Shown here one piece after another: positions 55,004-64,000 of a stretch of DNA of 64,000 nucleotides. The stretch comes from Amoebidium appalachense (Eukaryota; Ichthyosporea), in NCBI GenBank assembly GCA_963693365.1, contig CAVNZM010000014.1, forward strand, positions 3,968,001 to 4,032,000, in the 5' to 3' direction. The stretch's first letter is position 1. Each line of letters begins with the position of its first letter. The translations under genes were made by a program, and so were the position numbers. The notes below the pieces were generated by a model. It saw only the letters and a program-made list of their open reading frames with translations, searched no databases and was not told the origin of the DNA.

Positions 55004-56871
55004 GAGTCGAAACTCCGATGCCGTGAACGACTTGGAGCTGAGGAATGGCTCTTCTTATGCTACATACCTTTTTTGTGTCTGCCCATTCCGCACACTCTGC
55101 AGTGTAGTATCGTGTGAGGATGGGTACCTCGTATTCTGTAAGCAGCACTAATAAACTCTCCTCCCCACCCTATACCACTCCTGCCCCCCCCCCCCCCCCC
55201 CCCCTCCCCTCCCCCCCCCCCCCCCCTTCCCCCTGTTTCCTGCCTTCCCTTCTCTTCTCTGGCTCTACACCAGTACACGACAGCTGTTCCATGCACACAC
55301 GCACACACCACCTTCACAACCGAAACACGGCACTAAAACGCAGCTACATGCCACGTTCGGAAATGTCAACCGCAAACTGGTGGGTAGCCACATGCACGTG
55401 AGAAGATTTGCTGTGTGCATGACCAGGGGGAGGGGGGGGGGGGGGGGGGGAGGAGGCTGTGTGCTCATATTCCCGTCTGTGTGCAGCCAATCACTAAGCG
55501 CTATCGGGTGGCCAAGGATGAGGACACAGGCCCACGTGCAAAGGAGAAGCTCATACACGTGGCTACCGTACGTGTCCATTGCCCCCACCCCCCCCCCCCC
55601 CCCCCCCCCCCCTCCCCTCCATCCTCCCTGCTCCCCTTCCCCTCTTGCCCCTGTTTCCTCCCCCCTCCCCCCCCCATCTACCCTCACATCCACCCGCCTT
55701 TCCCCTTCCCTCCCGGGTCACCCACATAAGACAACCACACACACCCCAACCCTCTTTTGTCTTTTTAACCACCGACACACCTGGACACAACTCACGAGCA
55801 ACAAGAAGGAATTGTGCGGATGAGGAATAGTGGTGAAGTTGCGCAAATGCATAGATGCAAACACCAGGCATGCACACACCCAAATGCCGTAAGATGTTAC
55901 CCAGATTACAGCCACATGGGAGCTTTAAGGCACATAGCATGTCTACATACACACACACCTGTGATAAACCCGGGCATCCATGCGTGCTCCCTTCACCCCC
56001 CCCTCCCCCCCCCCCTTGTTGCGGGGAAAAAAAAAAAAGTAAAACTCCTAACTCCTTACTCGCACTGGCAGCTTACATGCACAAACAATTTTTCCTCTCT
56101 TGGCAGCATCATCATGTGCTGTCTCCTTTCAACTAAGATGCATTTTTCTTGGTGTTGTTCCAGTAACATGCAAATTTGTTCCTTATATTTTCCCATCCAC
56201 TAACACACGACTTTTCTTTTTTTTTTGGTGTTGCGCAGGTACGGAGCATGGACACCCTCAAACAGCAAATATCGTCTATCTTGAACTGGTACCAGATCAC
56301 ACACACCACCACCAGCCACGTGCTAAACACCACCCACTGGTGGGCACACACACACACGTGGTCACGCCGTGCACGCAGAGAGAGGCAGAAACAACTGCAG
56401 GCACAGGGGGACGGAACGGGCGGAACCCTCCTTCCACCCCCTTCCACCTCCCCACCTCACGGAGAGGCGGCGGAGGAGGGCAAGTCGGCGATTTTCCAAG
56501 CTGACGTGCAGTTGATTGGATGCGAGGAACAGGAGAGGGGGAAGGGAGAGAGGGAGGGAGAGGGAGAGGGAGAGGGAGGTGACGTGTACATATCCATCAC
56601 GCACACGGAGGGGGACACGGAACAACTTCAGGCGTTTGAGTTGCACTTTGCACGTGCGTTGGTTGAGAAGGGGTTCGTGCTACCTGACTTGCAGGGCATT
56701 GGCAATGCACGGTCATTAGATGAGGCGGGAAAGGAAAAGAGGGAGGAAGAGAGGAAGGAAAAGAGGGAGGAAGAGGGGAAGGGGGAGAGGGGGGAAGAGG
56801 GGAAGGAGGAGAGGGAGGGAGGGGTTACGGAGAAGGGGCGGGGGAGGGGGCAGGGGGGGCGGAAGGGGTAG
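47319..56871 (+). CDS. METTL16: METTL16-type U6/RNA N6-adenosine methyltransferase, 13 exons, about 570 aa
   Basis: Exons: 47319-47470, 48041-48097, 48638-48724, 49394-49480, 50413-50491 (end uncertain), 51330-51465, 52384-52471, 53024-53130, 53906-53975, 54780-54875, 55344-55379, 55487-55567, 56239-56871 (TAG). All junctions keep phase except exon 5/6. Family signatures in order: [60 protein letters not shown] (SAM-binding GTG), [25 protein letters not shown] (catalytic NPPF), [43 protein letters not shown]. The last exon carries the basic [13 protein letters not shown] and a [22 protein letters not shown] stretch like the vertebrate C-terminal repeats, then a Glu/Lys/Gly-rich tail. The enzyme methylates an adenosine in U6 snRNA and MAT2A-type hairpins. 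Length agrees with the human protein (562 aa). Confidence 0.93.
49525..49572 (+). repeat. (CACTAA)n hexanucleotide array in METTL16-like intron 4
   Basis: Four to five units of ACTAAC (about 49535-49566) after a (CA)n. Each unit contains CTAAC, the U2 branch-point consensus, but the nearest acceptor is 840 bp away. Confidence 0.85.
50521..50585. repeat. (GT)n microsatellite downstream of METTL16-like exon 5
   Basis: About 32 GT units starting within 15 bp of the exon 5 region. Confidence 0.92.
53218..53300. repeat. (CA)n microsatellite in METTL16-like intron 8
   Basis: About 41 CA units. A shorter (CA)n lies next to the exon 8 donor (53138-53164). Confidence 0.92.
54030..54205. repeat. (CCTGTG)n and (GGGT)n arrays in METTL16-like intron 9
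   Basis: About 17 CCTGTG units (with a GGTTGTG interruption), then GGGT repeats, starting about 60 bp from the exon 9 donor. Confidence 0.92.
54724..54783 (+). repeat. Tandem duplication of the METTL16-like exon 10 acceptor
   Basis: The roughly 29-bp segment GAATTAGCTGACATATGGTG through CAGGTCA occurs twice back to back. Both copies contain a GTGTGCAG acceptor with a CTGAC branch-point-like motif. The downstream copy gives the correct frame. Confidence 0.9.
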
Positions 56872-57009
56872 GGGGAGAGGGAGGGGAAGAGGGAGAGGGG
56901 AGTCGCATTCTTGAGGTGGTGGTTTTGGGGGCGGTGGGTGTGGGAGGGGAGAGAAGGAGGGAGGGTGGGGAGGGGGGGGGGGATTGACGGGCTTTAGATG
57001 CATTGGCTG

Positions 57010-57395
57010 ATTGTGTACATGTCCCGGTGTCGGATAGTCTTTTTAACTTGTCCGGATGTTGGATAGTTTCTCGGTTATTCCCGATGTTGGACAGTTTTTT
57101 ATTTATTCCAGATGATGGATAGTCTGGTATGTTACATCCAGATGTTGGATAGTCAGGGATATATCCAGATGTTGGACAGTTTCTCAGTATATCCAGATGT
57201 TGGATAGTTTCTCAATATATCCAGGTATTGGATATTTTCTTGACTGTTTCGAATGTTGGGTATTCCCAATGCATCAGATCCACGTGTTGATCGTCTCGAA
57301 GTGTTCCAGATGTAACCCAGGTGTTGGATACTCTCGTATATATTCAGGTGTTGGATAACCTCGAATATATCCAGATGTTAGATAGTCTCTTGCAA
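57010..57395. repeat. Minisatellite, unit about 27-32 bp (ATCCAGATGTTGGATAGT core)
   Basis: About 13 degenerate units, each with CCAGATGTTGGATAGT followed by a variable T/C-rich tail (TTCTCAGTATAT and the like). It starts about 140 bp after the METTL16-like stop codon. Confidence 0.88.
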
Positions 57396-57704
57396 CGTAA
57401 ATGACTCTGGTCACATTGAAACTCTTGACTATGCCTGATCACTGTCCCCCCCCCCCCCCCCCCCCCCCCCCTACACATCTTCCTACACACCCGTTGTCCC
57501 TCCCCCCTCTTCCCCCTCTTTCAAGTTCAATACATCAGCGCATACATAAGATACATATGAAACCACCACTTTTAGCACCAAGCACACATGGTCTTGATAA
57601 AGTGTACAGCGTACATGTCACTCACACACACACACACGCACACACACACTCACCTACCTGGTTCAGAGAGAAAACGGAAGATATCTGCGTATCACAGTTG
57701 GGGG

Positions 57705-57750
<46 letters not shown>

Positions 57751-57925
57751 GGGGGGAAGAGAGCTCTATAGTAGGGTGTGTGTGTGTGTGTATGTATGTG
57801 TGTGTGTATGTATGTATGTGTCACGGTGTGTGTGTATGGATGTGTGTGTGTATGTATGTATGTGTGTGTGTGTCACGATGTATGTGTGTGTGTATGTATG
57901 TATGTGTGTGTGTATGTATGTATGT

Positions 57926-57961
<36 letters not shown>

Positions 57962-58251
57962 TTTGTATGTACCAACCATATGTGGCATGTGTGTTTGTGT
58001 GTGTGTGTGTGGTAAAATTTACTCTTACAGTGTGTGCGAGCAGGCCGGTGTGGTTGGGGTGGAAGTGCGTGGGGCAGCGGAGGCCTAGTACTAGGTGTTG
58101 TTCATTCACGCTTGGCATACCATAAGCTTTCGGGGGTCACACCTGAAAAGACTTCTTGTGCAGATTTAGGGCAATGTTATGACCTGCCATGTGCATCGTG
58201 GGGTACGGTCCAGGCATCTTTCCTCCTTTTTTTTATTTGTTTTTTTTTTGT

Positions 58252-58286
<35 letters not shown>

Positions 58287-58530
58287 ACGTGACTGTGCTA
58301 CAGCATAAATAATGAGTAGCCATTTGACAGTGAATTATTTGGCGCCACGCATGTACGAATATTACTGAATGTAGGGGATCTCCCTCGCTATGGATGCACA
58401 AGTTTTGAACGACCCAACTGTTACACCGTTGAATTGTAGACAGGGACGACACAAAAATACAACCACAACATACATCCGAAAATAATAAGCGCAATTTGAA
58501 ACAGAAACACATGTGCACAGCTGCAGCCCG

Positions 58531-58573
<43 letters not shown>

Positions 58574-60343
58574 CACACACTGTCACACAGACCGACATGC
58601 CCCATGTTTATATGCAGATACACGCATCATATCTCACAGCACCCCACCAAGCCACCACACACCATTAACACCGTTACCAAGCTTGCTGCTAGCTAGTTTA
58701 AAACTATAAATTGTGGGAGAGCACACCCCAGCACCACAAAGTCATACTGCTATGACCCAAAACGTTAACCATGCAGCCCCGACACATGGCCATAAGCACA
58801 TATATGTACTCTAACAGAACCCACGAGCTTCGAAACACAAGGACAATAATACTGTTCCTGGTAAATCTATTGCTTCGGGTTCCAGTATGATCGTGTGAGC
58901 AGGATAAACTGGTTCCGGCAACCTTAAAGAATGAACTTGAGGTTCCATGCAACAAGCACAACTGTATCCCTTTTAGCCGCGAACCATTCAGGAGAATTCG
59001 GCAAAAACAGAATTAACTCCGCTATGAGCATAGCTTGCAAATCACTGTGAATAATTATTAATATTCACAACACAGTGCATGTTTTCAGAATTCGTCGATG
59101 CATGGGTGCAAAAGGAAGTTGTTAAAGGCAGCATTATGTTGCAAAAATAGTGGTGATTCTGCAAAAATAATGGGCATTCTGCAAACTTTAACGGCCGAAA
59201 TATTATGCAACAATCAGAATAATTCCACAAAACCCTTTTAATGTTTGAGCAATTCTGCAAACACTGTGTGTGTTTATTTAGCAGCAGCAAGCAAATCTAC
59301 AAAATCAGAATAACGCAAGAACTTGAACTCCGCACAAGCAGAATACCTCCAGAAAAGCAGAATAATGCCACAAATACATATGGAACACGGTGCTTAATAA
59401 TCACTCTCAGACTGCTCTGAGCAAAAGCTTGGCCTGCTCTGAGCAAAAGCTTGGACAAGCTTTATGTAATCCTGCGCTGATGTGGTTGGGGTTTCGGGTT
59501 GGTGTTTATCCGAGGCAGTATTGCTTGACATGCATACATTCAAGCGTTAAAACCCAATTCAAGACGAAACTACCCCTCCCCCCCCCCCCCCCCCCCCCCC
59601 CGCCCGCCCACCCCCACCCACCCACCCATATTTATGTGTAAACTTGTATCAGCATGTGTGTAACGGTTCATGGTGTACTTCAGCTAGAAGCCTGGACATT
59701 ATTGATTTATTGGTGAGTGGGTGCCAACAAATGCATATCCCCCCCCCCCCTCCCCCCCCCCCCCCCCCGGGGGGGCCACTGCGCACTCCTGTTCTGATCA
59801 TAGTAGATTCAAGCTCCAGGCACGGGCATATGAGCAGAGTATACGATTGCACTCCTTGTTCAATTAAACTTCACTGACAGCACAGCTGCAGTGTAATACG
59901 CAAAACCTACCATTTATAGTCTGTATTCAGACGATTATGTTCTTGTTAGTTAACATCTTACAGCTAGTCTAATACTAAGGTGGTACACAGCAGTCATACA
60001 CATGCCCGGCAAAAAAAAAAACACACGGTCTGCCTATTCCTGGCCAATCTACAATTAGAATTCCGAAACCAAGAACTACATGAAAAACATGAAAAGAACT
60101 ATGACGGCCATCACTATCTTACATCGTTCCTCGCCAAAAAACAGGCAGGGCCTATCCCACCCACGCCCAGCAATTAGCTCTGAGCACACATCACAACTAT
60201 ACAGCCCAATTTGAAAGACACCAAAAACAAAACAAAAAGGATTAGGGTTAAAAAGCCCATATGAAGAAACTTAATGGAAAGAAACTTCAGGATCAGGCCG
60301 TTTTGTGAGTGGTCATCTCACAACCCCCCCCCCCCCCCCCCCA

Positions 60344-60486
<143 letters not shown>

Positions 60487-60500
60487 ATCTCCCGGATGAT

Positions 60501-61758
60501 TTAGGGCATTATTGTGGGAAGAACCTTTGGAACCCTGTGGGCGTTCTGAAAACCGAACACAGTCTCCACCACAACCAAATTGGAGCAGTTGTATCTCAGA
60601 GCACGAGAGAGTCATGCATCGTAATAACCGACTGATTGACCGAAAGAGGCTCGCTTGACTCGGAGGTACCGCCTACCAAACAACTGTTCTATGGCTATCT
60701 TTATACTCGTACCACATCTGACATTAAGTCACATCACGATGATCCAACCACACCCAAATTTCAGTCACATATCCAACCACATCCAAATTTCAGTCACATA
60801 TCCAACCACACCCAAATTTCAGTCACATATCCAACCACACCCAAATTTCAGTCACATATCCAACCACACCCAAATTTCAGTTACATATCCAACCACATCC
60901 AAATTCCAGTCACAATCCAACCACATCCAAATCTCACCCACAAATCCAAGTATTATCAAACCACATCCAAACTTCAGTCACATATCCAACTTCATCATCC
61001 AAATTTCAGTCACATACCCAACCACATCCAAATATCAGTCACCCAAACACATCCAAATCTCACCCACAAATCCAACCACATCCAAATCTCACCCACAAAT
61101 CCAACCACATCCAAATCTCACCCACAAATCCAAGTATTATTCAACCACATCCAAACTTCAGTCACATATCCAACATCATCCGAATTTCAGTCATATATCC
61201 AACCACATTCAAATTTCAGTCACATATCCAACCACATCCAAATTTCAGTCACATATCCAACCACATCCAAACATCAGTCACATATCCAATCACATCCAAA
61301 TTTCAATCATATATCCAACCACATCCAAATCTCAACCACAAATCCAAGTATTATCCAACCACATCCAAATTTCAGTCACATATCCAACATCATCCGAATT
61401 TCAGTCACATATCCAACCACACTCAACGTTCAGTCACATATCCAACCACATCCAAATTTCTATCACATATCCAACCACATCCAAATTTTTATCTTACTTG
61501 CATTGTTTTGCTCAGCATACGGGCTGTGCCGTGAAACAAGAGCCACGGCCCTTTCCAGCACCATATGGATGGGTTGCCTTCCCCCCGGTGCACATCCTCC
61601 TGCAGTAGCTGTAAACACCCCCATACATGTCAGTGTTCACGTAGGACAACACAATGCAAATATTGCATAGAAAGAGCACCACACAAAGATTATGCCATAC
61701 GTACAGCTCATCCTCAGGGTTACTCCCAGTCATCCAGTGGGGAGCGGTGTGTGTGTGT

Positions 61759-61789
<31 letters not shown>

Positions 61790-62145
61790 GAGGGGGGGAG
61801 GGGGGGGGGGGAAGGAGGATTCGATAAACACATGAATCCAGTCTCTCCGCTCAACATGGGTGAATTCTTAAGTAGCCCTTTAACGGGACAAATATTGGAT
61901 CAAATACGTTGCAATGCGCACAATTACCTGTCGCTTTTTTGCAGGTGTGACATTGTAGGTGTTGCAGGGTGTCGCATTTAATGCAAATACATGTGGAAAG
62001 CGTTAGCAAAATACAGAACATAACACTGATAACAACTCTATTTATTTGGTTTTTGGGTATAGCCCACCGGACTGAAACCAAAACAGTCCCGTAGATTCAA
62101 AGTTTGTGAACAATTCGTGTGTGAACAATTCGTGGCCACCTGTGT

Positions 62146-62206
<61 letters not shown>

Positions 62207-62602
62207 CGCGCGCGCATGCATACTATTAGGTGTGCATGCGCGTGCGCGTGTGTGTATGTGTTTGGCGGGCAGGCAGGCGGGCAGGCGGGCAGGCGGGCAG
62301 GAAGTTGGGCGGGCGGGGAGGAGGACGGGCCGGGAGGGGAGGGGAGAGGGGGGGGGGGGGGGGGGGGGGAGTGTTTAAGCACATTTACCTCCTGCAGCTG
62401 GGCGTATGCAGCATCGCAGCGTTTGCGATAGTCAGCCACCCACTGCCGCCTCTGAAACTGGGCCACACTAGCCCCTCCTGCACGGTTCAACTTAGGCCTG
62501 CCCTTTTTCTGAAAAAAGAGCATGTTAGTTCTTATCATCGGACACGGTATTGATATGCTATGTACGGCATATACAACACCCTGTGCCCCCCCCCCCCCTC
62601 CC

Positions 62603-62633
<31 letters not shown>

Positions 62634-62784
62634 GGACTCCTCCCCCCCCCCCCCCCCCCCCCCCCCAACCCGTAAAAAAAAAAAAGAAAAAAGCCAATCA
62701 TTCAGGGGAAAACGAGACAAGGGAGGAAAACAGAACAAGAGAAAGGAAAAGAACGGAAGTAACGAAGAAGGGGGAGAGAAGAGG

Positions 62785-62823
<39 letters not shown>

Positions 62824-63360
62824 GTGGGCGGGGGGAACGTGGTGGTGGCAGTGGTGGTGGGGGGAGGGGGGGGGGGGGGGGGGAAGGCACAGCACAACCC
62901 CGCTCATGGCATGTACTCTACACACAAACACACACACACAACACACACACACACATCGTCACACACACAGACACACACGCACACACACGCGCGCGCGCGC
63001 ACACACACACACACACACCGTGCGGACACAAACACTGATTCACACGCATACGCACACGCACACGCACATGTCCAAACCTATGCACACACACTCACGCATG
63101 CGCACACGCTCCACAAGCATAATAGCTATTCGAATATTCACAAGCATAATAGGTAATCTGGATATTCCACAAGCACTGTAACGCACATGCACACACACAC
63201 ACACACATGGCATACACACACACACACCCCAATCTATGTCTCTCTACACCCCACACACTCTCGCACCCCTCCCCCTCTCCCCCTCTTTCCCCTCTCTGCC
63301 CCTACCCTCTCTCGCTCGGCCTCTTCTCCCTTTCCCCCCCACCCCCCTCCCCCTTTACCT

Positions 63361-63396
<36 letters not shown>

Positions 63397-63899
63397 CCCC
63401 CCCCCCCCACACACACACAAACACCAGCCCGGAAGTAACCGGTGCCGTCACCTTCCGCACTAGAGAACAAAAAAGGGACTAAGGCATGTGCGGAAAGTAC
63501 TCTCAACACAGTGAGGCCCCCGGCCCATCACCATCATCATGATGCTCACCAAATAGAAACATCCCATTTTAAGTCAAGATGGCAAGACGACGGTGCAAAA
63601 TGATCATCATATGTTTTCATTGCTCGTCATCACCCGAGACCCTTCAAAACTCCTGAGTCGACCGTGCTGTTCTTCCCCTCTGTATGCAACATCGCCCACC
63701 CCCCAGATGATCCGCGTCGTTCTATTCTAATACCTTTTTGAGTTCGTTCACACTTGCATGTCTGACTGGCACTCACCCTTTTTGGTGCCTCCATTCGTTC
63801 AGTAGATGTCTCATCATCACAAGTACTCGTCTCACTCGACGGCTCCCGGACCACGAGCAAACGCCAAAGGCAAGACCGAACTTGTTTAACCAAAAGGCT
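60501..63899 (-). CDS. Unknown basic protein, 3' part (four exons seen)
   Basis: Minus-strand exons: 63899(?)-63777, 62508-62389, 61599-61498, 60545-60501 (TAA). Junctions are all phase 0, with good sites (GTGAGT donor; CTTTTTTCAG; GTAAATG; CTGCAG; CAA|GTAAGA; GGTTTTCAG). The first exon ends in an acidic TSTCDDETSTERMEAPKR segment. The join to the second gives APKR|KKGRPKLNRAGG, which resembles an AT-hook (basic-GRP core). The second exon also has QFQRRQWVADYRKRC and AAYAQLQE helices, and the third has IWCWKGPWLLFHG. The left edge of the first exon is uncertain and the gene probably continues beyond the window. I do not recognise the family. The intron after the third exon begins with GTAAGAT and then the 29-bp minisatellite. 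Confidence 0.5.
60755..61495. repeat. 29-bp minisatellite, about 25 copies
   Basis: Consensus unit CACATATCCAACCACATCCAAATTTCAGT with variants (AAATCTCACCCACAAATCC; AAGTATTATCCAACC). Because 29 is not a multiple of 3 and the unit lacks stops in two frames, it creates two overlapping spurious long plus-strand ORFs. It fills an intron of the minus-strand unknown gene. Confidence 0.95.
61645..61740 (-). repeat. Intronic repeat family, copy 10 (diverged)
   Basis: Plus-strand GTAGGACAACACAATGCAAA, AAGAGCACCACACAAAGATT, GCTCATCCTCAGGGTTAC and CAGTCATCCAGT align with other copies. A (GT)n plus poly-G tract follows. It lies in intron 62389/61599. Confidence 0.7.
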
Positions 63900-64000
63900 T
63901 CAAGCCTTGCACCACCGAGCTAGGGGGGCAAAAATATGGGAAACGGACACCCTCAAGAATGAAGCCCTAGCCAACCAGCTGGGAACCGTGGATCCGAACA
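63900..64000. other. Window end, unassigned
   Basis: A minus-strand frame is open here but ends in TGA before the first exon of the unknown gene. No feature supported. Confidence 0.4.

Noticed and set aside
58032-58087. Possible extra last exon of the METTL16-like gene
   Set aside because: The acceptor is good, but exon 13 already ends in an in-frame TAG after the expected C-terminal region, and no convincing donor precedes it.
60636-61670. Overlapping plus-strand ORFs of 344 and 317 codons
   Set aside because: They are produced entirely by the 29-bp minisatellite, which lacks stops in two frames. No domain or start context, and real exons run on the other strand.
63900-64000. tRNA-like segment at the window end
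   Set aside because: Some D-arm and T-loop-like words are present, but no cloverleaf can be paired.

Overview
The window is nuclear DNA from a microbial eukaryote. Genes are split into many short exons with GT-AG introns, exon phases join cleanly, and two predicted proteins begin with mitochondrial presequences. The introns are very long and largely built from simple repeats: G or C homopolymers of 20-50 bases, (GT)n/(CA)n, and (GA)n/(CT)n of up to about 260 bases. The lineage cannot be fixed from sequence alone. A bHLH protein carrying a single PAS domain, which is known from stramenopile algae such as diatoms, makes a stramenopile-like alga or protist a reasonable but unproven guess.

Layout. 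7-948 (+): exon of an unknown protein with a SANT-like segment, a coiled coil and a Cys4 motif. 2.6-4.3 kb (-): decayed non-LTR retrotransposon with a reverse transcriptase remnant. 5.3-15.3 kb (-): complete 11-exon gene (336 aa) for a mitochondrially targeted relative of the DNA polymerase I type 5'-3' exonuclease, lacking two expected metal-binding aspartates. 17.0-18.5 kb (-): SYLF (Ysc84/DUF500) lipid-binding protein. 22.3-35.1 kb (-): bHLH-PAS transcription factor of at least 16 exons. 36-40 kb: repeat-rich spacer with two 3' fragments of the retrotransposon, a perfect 70-bp-arm foldback and large (CT)n and (CA)n arrays. 40.4-46.5 kb (-): complete 6-exon gene (253 aa) for mitochondrial ribosomal protein uS7. 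47.3-56.9 kb (+): 13-exon METTL16-type RNA m6A methyltransferase, divergent from uS7m across an 822-bp shared upstream region. 57.0-57.4 kb: minisatellite. 60.5-63.9 kb (-): 3' part of an unknown gene with an intron filled by a 29-bp minisatellite.

How the genes relate. Two nuclear genes serve the mitochondrion (nucleic acid processing and translation), one is an RNA methyltransferase and one is a probable E-box transcription factor. No operon logic applies. The clearest shared theme is intron architecture: dinucleotide tracts often abut splice sites, and a roughly 150-bp repeat family bounded by G/C tracts sits in introns of four minus-strand genes, always in the same orientation relative to transcription.
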